64,000 nucleotides of DNA, taken from contig JBFLXR010000007.1 in the NCBI GenBank assembly GCA_040757065.1, positions 1 to 64,000 on the forward strand, written 5' to 3'. The stretch is from JBFLXR01 sp040757065. GTDB taxonomy: Bacteria > Pseudomonadota > Gammaproteobacteria > Burkholderiales > Gallionellaceae. The position numbers and the translations under genes were made by a program. The stretch's first letter is position 1. Every line of letters begins with the position of its first letter. The notes under the pieces were generated by a model that did no database searches, was not told the origin of the DNA, and worked only from the letters and a program-made list of their open reading frames with translations. This document shows positions 36,455-45,243 of the stretch, piece after piece.

Positions 36455-37528
36455 ATGCCGCATCTGCTGATTGATATTTCCTCGCACGGCTTCGGACATG
36501 TCGCACAAACCGCCCCGGTGCTGAATGCCCTGCATGCCTTGCGCCCGGATGTACGCATGACGGTACGCACCACCGCACCTCATTCTCTGCTGGAGCAACG
36601 CATCCATTTCCCGTTTGAGCATATCCCGCATACGCTCGATTTCGGCATGCGCATGCATAGCGCCATCGAAGTCGATCTCGCAAACAGCGCCGCCGACTAC
36701 CGGGCCTTTCACACCGACTGGGAAGCGCGCGTCGCCCATGAAGCGCACGCACTAGACGGTCTGCGTCCCGATTTGCTTCTGGCGAACGTTCCTTATCTGT
36801 CGCTGGCTGCCGCACAAGCCGCGAGCATCCCGTCGGTCGCGCTGTGTTCGCTAAACTGGTCGGATATTTTCGGGCATTATCTGGCGCACGATGCCGAAGG
36901 TCAGCGCATCCACGCCGTCATGCAAAGCGCCTATCGCAGCGCTCTCGCTTTCTTAAAGGTCGAACCCGCCATGCCGATGTCCGACCTGCCCAATGCCCGC
37001 AGCCTCGCTCCCATCGTCCATACCGGGCACAACCGGCGCGATGCACTGACCGAGAAATTAAAGTTATCGCCCGACGAAAAAATCGTACTTTCCGCAATGG
37101 GCGGCATGGATTTTCGCCTGCCGATGGAGTGCTGGCCGGAAACGCCCGGCTTGCACTGGCTGATCCCAAAAGACTGGGGCATCGACCGAAAAGACTGCAC
37201 CCCGTTCGAATCGCTGGGCATACCGTTCAACGACCTGCTGGCATCCTGCGATGCCGTCCTGACCAAGCCGGGTTATGGCACATTTGCCGAGGCAGCTTGT
37301 GCGGGCATTCCGGTACTGTATGCCAGTCGCGGAGACTGGCCGGAACAACCCTATTTGGTCAACTGGCTGGAACGCAACGGCAGATGTCTGGAAGTTTCCC
37401 GTCCGGCGCTGAAAACCGGCAAAGAAGCGGTTGCATTGCTGGAAGCGCTTTGGCGCATGCCTGTCGCGCTGCGACCGAACGCAAGCGGGGCCGACGAAGC
37501 CGCGCACTACCTAAGTCGCTTATTATAA
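36455..37528 (+). CDS. GT-B fold glycosyltransferase-like protein
   Basis: A 357-residue cytoplasmic protein. The start LLIDISSHGFGHVAQTAPVL has the Gly-rich HGFGH loop of GT-B enzymes (MurG and GT1-like). The C-terminal half has DAVLTKPGYGTFAEAACAG, the sugar-nucleotide-binding KPGxGTxxE motif. The ATG at 36455 was chosen because it starts right before this domain and lies 13 bases after murJ; the frame reads further upstream inside murJ. The acceptor is unknown. Related domains occur as the N-terminal half of some sugar kinases. Confidence 0.78.
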   Translation: MPHLLIDISSHGFGHVAQTAPVLNALHALRPDVRMTVRTTAPHSLLEQRIHFPFEHIPHTLDFGMRMHSAIEVDLANSAADYRAFHTDWEARVAHEAHALDGLRPDLLLANVPYLSLAAAQAASIPSVALCSLNWSDIFGHYLAHDAEGQRIHAVMQSAYRSALAFLKVEPAMPMSDLPNARSLAPIVHTGHNRRDALTEKLKLSPDEKIVLSAMGGMDFRLPMECWPETPGLHWLIPKDWGIDRKDCTPFESLGIPFNDLLASCDAVLTKPGYGTFAEAACAGIPVLYASRGDWPEQPYLVNWLERNGRCLEVSRPALKTGKEAVALLEALWRMPVALRPNASGADEAAHYLSRLL

Positions 37529-37549
37529 ACTGGGGTCGTAAAGCACTCG

Positions 37550-40030
37550 CTAACCCGAATGCTCCTCGACAAAACGTTCGACGTCTTCGGGCACGAGCGG
37601 ACGGCTGAAATAGAAGCCTTGCACTTCGTCGCAACTGTGTTCGCGCAGATAATCGAGTTGCTCGGCAGTCTCCACGCCTTCCGCAATCACATTCAAACGC
37701 AAACTGTGCCCCATCCCCACGATCGTCCGCACAATCACCGCATCGTCCATATCCGTGGATAAATCGCGCACGAACGACTGATCGATTTTCAATTTATCAA
37801 TCGGGAAACGCTTCAAGTAGCTCAGCGAGGAATACCCGACGCCGAAATCGTCGATGGCGATGCTCACACCCATATTCTTCAGCGCTTTCAGCGTCAAAAC
37901 GGCCTTATCGACCTCCCCGATGGCAATCCCCTCGGTAATTTCCAGTTCGAGATATTTCGCCTCCAGTCCGGTTTCCTGCAATATCTGACCGATGGAAACC
38001 ACAATATCTTTTTGGTAGAACTGCATGGCCGACAGGTTCACCGACACCGGCAGGAAAAACCGCCCTTCGTCCTGCCACTGCTTATTCTGCCGACAAGCCT
38101 CGCGCAACACGAACTCACCGATCTTGATAATCAACCCGCTTTCTTCGGCCACAGGAATAAACTTGCCCGGCGGGATGACACCCTGTTCAGGATGCCGCCA
38201 GCGCACCAGCGCTTCCAGGCCGATCACCTGCTCGGTGCGGTTATCGATTTGCGGCTGATAAACGAGGAACAACTCATTCTGGCGTATCGCCCGGCGCAGA
38301 TCGCCTTCCAGCGCCAACCGCTCAGCGGCCTCGGCATTCATGCTCGGCGCGAAGAACTGGAAATTATTCCGCCCACGCTCCTTGGCATGGTACATCGCCG
38401 CATCGGCATTCTTAATCAGAGTCGGGCTATCGATACCGTCGTCCGGCGACATACTGATCCCGATACTGAACGTGACGGTCAGTTGATGGCCTTCGATAAT
38501 ATGCGGCTCGGACATTGCGGCGATAATTTTTTCCGCCACGTGCGCCACATCTTCGGTGCGCTCGATTTCCTGCAACAGAATCATAAATTCGTCGCCGCCC
38601 TGCCGGCAGATCGTATCTGTCTCGCGCACACAGGCGCGCAGGCGTTCCGCCACCGATTGCAGCAGCAGATCGCCGGCCAAGTGGCCGAGCGAATCGTTAA
38701 TCCCCTTGAAGCGATCCAGATCGAGAAACAGCAAGGCCAATCGTTTGCTGTTGCGCTTGGACGCCATCAGTGCCTGATGCAAACGGTCGGAAAACAACGT
38801 CCGGTTCGGCAAGAGAGTCAGCGGATCGTAATGCGCCAGGAACTGAATCTGTTTTTCGGATTCCTTGCGTTTGGTAATATCGCTGAACAACGAGATATAG
38901 TTGACCACCTGCCCCGATTCATTACGCACCACGGCAATCGACAGCCACTCCGGGAAAATTTCGCCGCTCTTGCGACGGTTCCAGATTTCGCCCTCCCAAC
39001 GCCCCTCGGCGTCGATCGCCTGCCACATCTTGCTGTAGAACTCGGCATCCTGCCGCCCAGAGCTCAGAATTTTCGGGTTCTTGCCTGTCACCTCATCGGA
39101 CGCGTAGCCGGTAATCCGCGTAAAGGCATTATTCACTGCCACGATGCGCCGTTCCGCATCGGTAATAACGATCGCCTCTTCGCTGTTTTCGAACACGCGC
39201 CCGAACAAATCGAGGCGGCTCTGCGCATTTTGCAAGCTCTCCAGCAAAGCATTGAGCGTGCGCGCCATCTCACCGATGTCGGCATTCTCCTCGCTGACAT
39301 TCACCCGGCGCGACAAATCGCCGTCATGCTGAATGCGCGTCATCGCCTCCTGCAACTCGGTCACCGGGCGCGCGATGTGGCGGACAATCAATACCCGCAC
39401 AAACACAGCAATAATCACCGACAGCAGAATCTGAATCGCCAGATGCCCCAGCCACAGCCAGCGCTTTACCTCGGCAACATAGGCTGCCTCTTCGGAAAGA
39501 TCGATCAACACACTGGCTGCGCCGTTGACGCTGCCCGGCGCAACCGTGTGGCAACTCAGGCAATTGGTGCCGCGAAAATCGGCAGTTGCGACATACGGCA
39601 TGACGACCCGTATCATCGGTTCGCCGTTCAAACCTTCGACTTTCATCATGCGCGCTTTGCCGGTCGACAGCACTTCGCGGTCGAGATCGTCGACCGGCTG
39701 CTCGCCGGGCATCCCCGGACCGTACTGTTCGATCACCGGGCGCCCTCGGATCATACGCAGCTCGCGTATCCCCTTCGACTGACTCATTTTACTGAGCAAT
39801 AATCGGCGATTTTCCGGGTGGGAAATTTGCCCGGTCAGCATCAGCATATTCATGCCGTTGATCAAACCGTCGGCGGTTTCTTCGGCGCGCGCTTCGGCGG
39901 ACGTCATCACCTGCATTTCGAAGCGGTTTACCACCCACTGCATGGACAGCAGAAATAGCACGATCAAGGAGCCTTGAATCAAGATGTGCAGCTTTTCCTG
40001 CACGCCGAGTTGTCGCCAGCGCCGTCTCAC
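37550..40030 (-). CDS. PAS-GGDEF-EAL c-di-GMP signalling protein with periplasmic CxxCH motif
   Basis: An 826-residue membrane sensor. TM1 is at residues 15-33 and TM2 at 193-216. The periplasmic domain between them contains FRGTNCLSCHTVAPG (CxxCH at 157-161), the heme-c attachment motif. HAMP (about 217-270), PAS (about 275-390), GGDEF (about 395-555) and EAL (about 570-815) follow. The GGDEF motif (CRQGGDEFMIL) and EAL motif (GLEALVRW) are intact, so both cyclase and phosphodiesterase activity are possible. A heme would make it a redox, oxygen or NO sensor. It lies between a glycosyltransferase (convergent) and hemH, 128 bases away. Confidence 0.9.
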   Translation of the reverse strand: MRRRWRQLGVQEKLHILIQGSLIVLFLLSMQWVVNRFEMQVMTSAEARAEETADGLINGMNMLMLTGQISHPENRRLLLSKMSQSKGIRELRMIRGRPVIEQYGPGMPGEQPVDDLDREVLSTGKARMMKVEGLNGEPMIRVVMPYVATADFRGTNCLSCHTVAPGSVNGAASVLIDLSEEAAYVAEVKRWLWLGHLAIQILLSVIIAVFVRVLIVRHIARPVTELQEAMTRIQHDGDLSRRVNVSEENADIGEMARTLNALLESLQNAQSRLDLFGRVFENSEEAIVITDAERRIVAVNNAFTRITGYASDEVTGKNPKILSSGRQDAEFYSKMWQAIDAEGRWEGEIWNRRKSGEIFPEWLSIAVVRNESGQVVNYISLFSDITKRKESEKQIQFLAHYDPLTLLPNRTLFSDRLHQALMASKRNSKRLALLFLDLDRFKGINDSLGHLAGDLLLQSVAERLRACVRETDTICRQGGDEFMILLQEIERTEDVAHVAEKIIAAMSEPHIIEGHQLTVTFSIGISMSPDDGIDSPTLIKNADAAMYHAKERGRNNFQFFAPSMNAEAAERLALEGDLRRAIRQNELFLVYQPQIDNRTEQVIGLEALVRWRHPEQGVIPPGKFIPVAEESGLIIKIGEFVLREACRQNKQWQDEGRFFLPVSVNLSAMQFYQKDIVVSIGQILQETGLEAKYLELEITEGIAIGEVDKAVLTLKALKNMGVSIAIDDFGVGYSSLSYLKRFPIDKLKIDQSFVRDLSTDMDDAVIVRTIVGMGHSLRLNVIAEGVETAEQLDYLREHSCDEVQGFYFSRPLVPEDVERFVEEHSG

Positions 40031-40096
40031 GCGTACCCCGCCTCAAAACATTTGGAGTTAGAACTCAGCAAATTCAAACCCTATCATTATTGAATG

Positions 40097-40130
40097 CACA
40101 AACGGCCTCTCACCGATCCGTTTGTGCAGA
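40097..40130. repeat. Inverted repeat between hemH and the GGDEF/EAL gene
   Basis: TGCACAAACGG (40097-40107) and CCGTTTGTGCA (40120-40130) pair perfectly over 11 bases around a 12-base loop. No T-run follows on the minus strand. It may stop or slow transcription from hemH, or bind a regulator of the GGDEF/EAL gene whose start lies 66 bases away. Confidence 0.5.
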
Positions 40131-40158
40131 CGCTCCCTACGTCATGATGTTCAGCATA

Positions 40159-41250
40159 TCAGGAACGCGCCCCAGCCGCCAGTGCACGCAAACGGCTTTG
40201 TTCCAAATCGACCGGCTTTTCCGTTTCAAGCCAGCCGTGCAAATGATTCAACGCCAAGTCGGTCAGCGCATTGATCCAGTCGGGTCGTTCGTTCAGACAG
40301 GGAATGTAGTGGTATTCTCCGCCGCCCGCATGCTGAAAGTCTTCTTTACCTTCCTGCGCGATTTCTTCCAGCGTTTCCAGACAATCCGCCGCAAAACCCG
40401 GGCAAACCACATCCACCCGTCCGGTTTTCTGTTTGCCGAGTTCCTGCAACACACTCGTGGTATAAGGTTGCAACCACTCAGCGCGACCGAAGCGCGACTG
40501 AAAACTGACCACATATTGCTCTGCCGTCAGCCCCAGCTCCTGGGCGATTAACCGGGCGCTGGCCTGACACTCGCAGAAATACGGGTCGCCCTGACCCAGC
40601 GATTTGCGCGGCAAGCCGTGAAAGCTCATTACCAACTTGTCCGGACGACCGTGTAACGTCCAGTGATCGCGGATATTCTGCGCACTGGCGCGGATGTAGC
40701 CCGGATCTTTATGGAAGTGTTTGATTAAGCGCACTTCGGGTACATGACGAGTACGCTGCAAGATCGCGAACAACTCGTCGAACACCGTTGCCGTAGTACT
40801 CGCCGAATATTGCGGATACAGCGGCAATACCAAAATGCGCTGACAATTCTGTGCGCGCAGACGATCCAGCACCGATTCGATCGACGGCTGTCCGTAGCGC
40901 ATCGCATATTCGACCACCAAGGGAACACCGGGTACCCGCTCTCCCAGATAGCCTTGCAGCAACCTAGCCTGTCGCTCGGTATACACCTTCAGCGGGGAGC
41001 CTTCCGGCATCCAGACGCTGGCATATTTTGCCGCCGACTTGGCCGGACGGGTATTCAGAATGATGCCATTCAGAATCGGCCACCAGACCAAACGCGGGAT
41101 TTCCACCACGCGCGGATCACTCAAAAACTGTTTCAGATACGGGCGCAGCGCCTGCGCGGTGGGCGCTTCCGGCGTACCCAAGTTGACGACCAGCACGGCC
41201 GTTTTCGACGGTGTGCCGTGGGTGAAATGCGGTTCGGTGCGATAAGCCAT
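40159..41250 (-). CDS. hemH: Ferrochelatase (HemH)
   Basis: A 363-residue membrane-associated enzyme that inserts Fe(II) into protoporphyrin IX, the last step of protoheme synthesis. VLVVNLGTPEAPTAQALRPYL, the motif LPLYPQYSASTTATVFDEL and LVMSFHGLPRKSLGQGDPY (with the metal-binding His) are diagnostic, as is the C-terminal CPGFAADCLETLEEI. It lies 20 bases after the CobD-like gene. Its product supplies heme to the cytochrome c and possible heme sensor encoded nearby. Confidence 0.96.
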   Translation of the reverse strand: MAYRTEPHFTHGTPSKTAVLVVNLGTPEAPTAQALRPYLKQFLSDPRVVEIPRLVWWPILNGIILNTRPAKSAAKYASVWMPEGSPLKVYTERQARLLQGYLGERVPGVPLVVEYAMRYGQPSIESVLDRLRAQNCQRILVLPLYPQYSASTTATVFDELFAILQRTRHVPEVRLIKHFHKDPGYIRASAQNIRDHWTLHGRPDKLVMSFHGLPRKSLGQGDPYFCECQASARLIAQELGLTAEQYVVSFQSRFGRAEWLQPYTTSVLQELGKQKTGRVDVVCPGFAADCLETLEEIAQEGKEDFQHAGGGEYHYIPCLNERPDWINALTDLALNHLHGWLETEKPVDLEQSRLRALAAGARS

Positions 41251-41270
41251 GTTTTACCTGTGCAGCAAGC

Positions 41271-42203
41271 TCAGCCGACCAGACTAGCCAGCCCGAGCAA
41301 CAACAACAAAATCATCCAGAAAACCAAAGCGCGCCAGACTAATCCAACCGCGCTTTGCATAAAATCCACATCGGCCTCCTCCGGCCCGCCCAGCTCGGGG
41401 CGATCCACCGGCAGGCCGTCCAGCACTACAGGCAGCCCCAGCCGCACCCCCAGCGCGCCTGCGCCGCTGGCCAGAATAATCCCCGCCTCTGGGTCGGGCC
41501 ACAAATGCGCCTGCGTGCGCCAGCAATATACGGTATCTTCGAAATCGCCGACCATCGCAAAGGTCGCCGCCGTCAGGCGCAAAGGCAACCATTCCAGCCA
41601 ACGGGAAGCCTGCCGCGCAAATGCCCCGAAGGCTCGCATTTCATCGGTTGGCAATCCCCATTGCGCCTCCAGCACCTGCGCCAGCCTGTAGAGAATCGCT
41701 CCGCCCGGCCCCAGCCCCAAGACCATGCCGAGTACAAACCAGACCACGACGCCGAACACATGCCGGTGTGAAGCCAGCAGCGCCTCTTCAATGGTCACCC
41801 TTGCCACCTCTTCTGCATTCAGCTCGATACAGGAAACACCCCGCCAGTGGGTGAGCAGGCTGCGCGCGCGATCCAGCTCCCCCGCGCGCAGCGCCTGATG
41901 AATATCGGTGAAATAGTGACTGAACTGGCGAAACCCCATCGTGAGATACAGCACCAGCACGCACAGCGCCCAACCGAAAACCGGGTGCACGCCGTACAAC
42001 AACCAAAAGAGCAACGCCGCGCCGCCAACCAGCGGGGCAACCGCCAGCGCCCAGGCGATCTGCCCGTGCTTACGCTGCCCGGCATTGAACTGCTGCTGGA
42101 AGAATTCGGTGTAGTTCGCCAGCCAGTCGAACAAGTATTTGCGCGCTGACAGCGGATGCATTTGCTCCAGCAACAACGCAGCAATCAAGGCCAGTAAACT
42201 CAT
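41271..42203 (-). CDS. CobD/CbiB-family integral membrane protein
   Basis: A 310-residue protein with about four to five TM helices, resembling the CobD/CbiB and AmpE groups. CbiB attaches the aminopropanol arm in cobalamin synthesis, but no other cobalamin genes are in the window. The motif RDMLR/E-type acidic segments are not obvious, so the cobinamide function is uncertain. I chose the ATG at 42203 (MSLLALIAALLLEQMHPL); the extension to 42281 would place it across the terminator at 42271-42301. It is followed by hemH after 20 bases, so they may share a transcript. Confidence 0.7.
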   Translation of the reverse strand: MSLLALIAALLLEQMHPLSARKYLFDWLANYTEFFQQQFNAGQRKHGQIAWALAVAPLVGGAALLFWLLYGVHPVFGWALCVLVLYLTMGFRQFSHYFTDIHQALRAGELDRARSLLTHWRGVSCIELNAEEVARVTIEEALLASHRHVFGVVVWFVLGMVLGLGPGGAILYRLAQVLEAQWGLPTDEMRAFGAFARQASRWLEWLPLRLTAATFAMVGDFEDTVYCWRTQAHLWPDPEAGIILASGAGALGVRLGLPVVLDGLPVDRPELGGPEEADVDFMQSAVGLVWRALVFWMILLLLLGLASLVG

Positions 42204-42270
42204 GAGCCGAAGAACAAACCCGAATGAAGAATCCGCAAGATACCACAATCGGCAGTCAGCCGTGAATGGC

Positions 42271-42301
42271 AAAGGGCGCACCCCAACGGGATGCGCCCTT
42301 T
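42271..42301 (-). terminator. Terminator of the cys operon
   Basis: AAAGGGCGCA (42271-42280) pairs with TGCGCCCTTT (42292-42301). It begins 21 bases beyond the cysN stop codon. The T-run on the minus strand is short, so termination may be partial. Confidence 0.65.
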
Positions 42302-42322
42302 AGTTGTGATGCTTGTTGCAGC

Positions 42323-43573
42323 TTAAACGATCATCCCGGCGGCAACTGTGTTGTTGGTCGCTTCGTCGATCAGAATAAAACTGCCGGTAGCGCGATCCTT
42401 GGCGTAGCTATCGAACGCCAGAGGCAGTTGCACCTTCAACGCCACGCGGGCAATGTCGTTCATATTGATCGCGTCGACCGGGTGCTGTTCCAGCGTATTC
42501 ACATCCACGCGATAATCGAACCGGGCAAACAAGCTCTTCACCATCCGGGTGGTGTGCTTAACAATATATTTACGATTACGATCGAGCGGCGCTTCCGACA
42601 ACCAGCAAATCGTCGCCTCGAATTCCTTCGCCACTTGCGGCACAGCATCCGCTTTCACAAACATATCGCCGCGCGAAATGTCGATTTCGTCTTCCAGCGT
42701 CAGAGTTACCGACTGCGGTGCGAATGCGGTTTGCAGTTTGCCGTCGTATGTCACGATTTCTTTCACGCGCGTCGTCCGGCCGGAGGGCAAAATCGTCACT
42801 TCGTCGCCGACCGAAACCTCACCCGCTTCGATACGCCCCATATAACCGCGGAAATCGTGGTATTCCTGCGTCTGCGGACGGCAGACCCATTGCACCGGGA
42901 AACGGAAATCGGTGGTATTCACGTCATAGTCGATCTCGACGGTTTCGAGCAAATCCAACAGCGTCGGCCCGATATACCAGTCCATCGCATCGCTGCGGTC
43001 GACCACGTTATCGCCGTTCAGGGCAGACAACGGAATGCAGTGCACATCGTGCAAATTCAGCTGAGCCGCGAAATGCTTGTACTCGCCGACGATTTCCTCG
43101 AAGCGTTGCTTCGAGTAATCGACCATATCCATCTTGTTCACTGCCAGCACAACGTGGGGCACACCGAGCAAACTGGCCAGATACGAATGGCGTTTGGTCT
43201 GGGTCAGCACCCCCTTGCGCGCATCGACCAGAATAATCGCCAGGTTGGCCGTGCTGGCCGCCGTCACCATGTTACGGGTGTATTGTTCGTGCCCCGGCGT
43301 ATCGCCGATGATGAATTTGCGCTTCGGCGTAGCAAAATAACGATAAGCCACGTCAATGGTAATGCCCTGTTCGCGCTCGGCCTGCAAACCGTCGGTCAGC
43401 AGCGACAAATCGACTGCGCCCATGCCGCGTTTCTCGCTGGTTTTGGAAATCGCGGAAAGCTGATCTTCGAAGATGGATTTCGAATCGTGCAGCAAACGCC
43501 CGATCAGCGTACTTTTGCCGTCGTCCACCGACCCGGCCGTAATAAAACGCAACAACTGTGTTTGGGTACTCAT
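42323..43573 (-). CDS. cysN: Sulfate adenylyltransferase large subunit (CysN), GTPase
   Basis: A 416-residue EF-Tu-like GTPase that drives ATP sulfurylase. The P-loop is GSVDDGKSTLIGRLLHDS, the G3 motif DTPGHEQYTRNMV, and the G4 motif NKMDMVDY. It stops at the size of CysN alone, without the APS-kinase (CysC) fusion found in some taxa. The partner CysD gene lies 26 bases upstream. Together they make APS from sulfate and ATP. Confidence 0.96.
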   Translation of the reverse strand: MSTQTQLLRFITAGSVDDGKSTLIGRLLHDSKSIFEDQLSAISKTSEKRGMGAVDLSLLTDGLQAEREQGITIDVAYRYFATPKRKFIIGDTPGHEQYTRNMVTAASTANLAIILVDARKGVLTQTKRHSYLASLLGVPHVVLAVNKMDMVDYSKQRFEEIVGEYKHFAAQLNLHDVHCIPLSALNGDNVVDRSDAMDWYIGPTLLDLLETVEIDYDVNTTDFRFPVQWVCRPQTQEYHDFRGYMGRIEAGEVSVGDEVTILPSGRTTRVKEIVTYDGKLQTAFAPQSVTLTLEDEIDISRGDMFVKADAVPQVAKEFEATICWLSEAPLDRNRKYIVKHTTRMVKSLFARFDYRVDVNTLEQHPVDAINMNDIARVALKVQLPLAFDSYAKDRATGSFILIDEATNNTVAAGMIV

Positions 43574-43599
43574 GATGTCATCCTTAATCCGTGATCGCC

Positions 43600-44505
43600 T
43601 TAGAAATAGCCTTCCTTCTTACGCAGCTCCATCGAGGCTTCCGAAGTCTGATCGTCCAGGCGGGTTGCACCGCGTTCGGTAATACGGGTCGTCGCAGTTT
43701 CTTCGATAATTTCTTCGACTGTGCGCGCGGTCGATTCTACCGGCGCGGTACAGGTCATATCGCCCACGGTACGGAAACGCACCGAGATCACCTCGACCTG
43801 CTCGCCCGGCTTAGGCTGCACCAGATGCGATACCGGAACCAACTGGCCGTTGCGGCGAATGATTTCGCGTTCGTGCGCGTAATAAATGCTCGGAATGTGC
43901 AGCTTCTCGCGCCCGATGTATTGCCAGATATCCATTTCCGTCCAGTTGGAAATCGGGAAAACCCGGATGTTTTCGCCGGCATGCACACGGGTGTTATACA
44001 AGTCCCACAGCTCTGGCCGCTGATTTTTCGGGTCCCACTGACCGAACTCGTCGCGGAACGAGAAAATACGCTCCTTGGCACGCGCCTTTTCTTCGTCGCG
44101 GCGCGCTCCGCCCAAACAGGCATCGAAACCGAATTCCGCAATCGTTTCCAGCAAAGTCACAGACTGGAAGGGGTTGCGCGGCTTGCTTTCGTCTTTGATC
44201 ACGATGGTGCCGCGCTTAATCGAATCTTCCAGCGAACGGACAATCAAGCGCTCGCCCAGATCGGCCGCCAGCTTATCTCGACAAGCAATCACCTCGGGGA
44301 AGTTATGCTCGGTGTCGATATGCACCAGCGGAAACGGGAACTTGGCCGGACGGAAAGCTTTCTCCGCCAGACGCAGCATCACGATGGAATCCTTGCCGCC
44401 GGAAAACAGCAAAGCCGGATTTTTGCACTCCGCCGCTACCTCGCGGAGGATATGAATCGATTCGCTTTCCAGCGCATCCAAATGACTGAAGGTATGGGCA
44501 TTCAT
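43600..44505 (-). CDS. cysD: Sulfate adenylyltransferase small subunit (CysD)
   Basis: A 301-residue PP-loop ATPase-fold subunit of ATP sulfurylase. The PP-loop LLFSGGKDSIVMLRLAEKAF is clear, and GGARRDEEKARAKERIFSFRD and the C-terminal SEASMELRKKEGYF are typical. It forms the active site for sulfate adenylylation with CysN. It follows cysH after 35 bases. Confidence 0.97.
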   Translation of the reverse strand: MNAHTFSHLDALESESIHILREVAAECKNPALLFSGGKDSIVMLRLAEKAFRPAKFPFPLVHIDTEHNFPEVIACRDKLAADLGERLIVRSLEDSIKRGTIVIKDESKPRNPFQSVTLLETIAEFGFDACLGGARRDEEKARAKERIFSFRDEFGQWDPKNQRPELWDLYNTRVHAGENIRVFPISNWTEMDIWQYIGREKLHIPSIYYAHEREIIRRNGQLVPVSHLVQPKPGEQVEVISVRFRTVGDMTCTAPVESTARTVEEIIEETATTRITERGATRLDDQTSEASMELRKKEGYF

Positions 44506-44540
44506 CTTGGTTCTCTTATCGGTCTAAATATTCTTTGCGC

Positions 44541-45242
44541 CTACGCGCGCTTCAGAGGAGTGTGGCTTACGTGCAAGCCGCACTCCTTATTTTCGGGGTT
44601 TTCCCACCACCATCTGCCGGAACGGATGTCTTCGCCGGGTGTCACCTGACGGGTACACGGTGCGCAACCGATGCTCGGATAGAATCGGTCGTGAAGGGTG
44701 TTGTATGGCACCTCGTTCTCACGAATATATGCCCACACATCGTCGTTGGACCAATCGAGCAACGGGTTGAATTTCTGCAAGCCGTTGTCCGCATCGTAGG
44801 CCGAAGCTTCCAGACTGCCGCGCGTCACTGCCTGGTCGCGGCGCATGCCGGTAATCCACGCTTTTTTCCCAGCCAGCGCCCGACGCAACGGCTCGACCTT
44901 GCGCACATGGCAGCATGCCTTGCGCGCTTCTACGCTGTCGTAAAAACCGTTTGCCCCGTACCGGGCGAGATAGCCTTCCACTTGTGCGCTGTCGGGAAAA
45001 TACACCTTCAGGGGCACGCTGTAACGGCTGCGCACACTCTGCATCAGATCGTACGTTTCCTGCGGCAGGCGACCGGTATCGAGGCTGAAAATTTCGATGC
45101 CGGGCTGATGCTTAGCAATCAGGTCGGTCAGCACCATGTCTTCCGCCCCCAGGCTGTTGGCAAAACAAGCCGGCGCAAAAGTCACTGCAGCGTCGCGCAG
45201 CAGCTTCAGGGTTTGGTCGATTTTTTGTTGCAATTCGCTCAT
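44541..45242 (-). CDS. cysH: Adenylyl-sulfate (APS) reductase, assimilatory (CysH)
   Basis: A 233-residue thioredoxin-dependent reductase that makes sulfite. It carries both cysteine pairs of the [4Fe-4S] type: KACCHVRKVEPL and GCAPCTRQV. These pairs mark APS reductases; enterobacterial PAPS reductases lack them. This fits the absence of an APS kinase domain in the operon. The PP-loop-like segment ACFANSLGAEDMVL is present. The start MSELQQKI at 45242 lies 1 base after the cysI stop; an upstream ATG at 45266 would overlap cysI. The last residues (CGLHVSHTPLKRA) include a Cys near the end that is a candidate for the catalytic C-terminal Cys. Confidence 0.92.
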   Translation of the reverse strand: MSELQQKIDQTLKLLRDAAVTFAPACFANSLGAEDMVLTDLIAKHQPGIEIFSLDTGRLPQETYDLMQSVRSRYSVPLKVYFPDSAQVEGYLARYGANGFYDSVEARKACCHVRKVEPLRRALAGKKAWITGMRRDQAVTRGSLEASAYDADNGLQKFNPLLDWSNDDVWAYIRENEVPYNTLHDRFYPSIGCAPCTRQVTPGEDIRSGRWWWENPENKECGLHVSHTPLKRA

Positions 45243-45243
45243 T

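Noticed and set aside
42266..43594. 442-codon frame opposite cysN
   Set aside because: It is antisense to CysN with all GTPase motifs; the product is rich in His, Arg and Gln without any domain.
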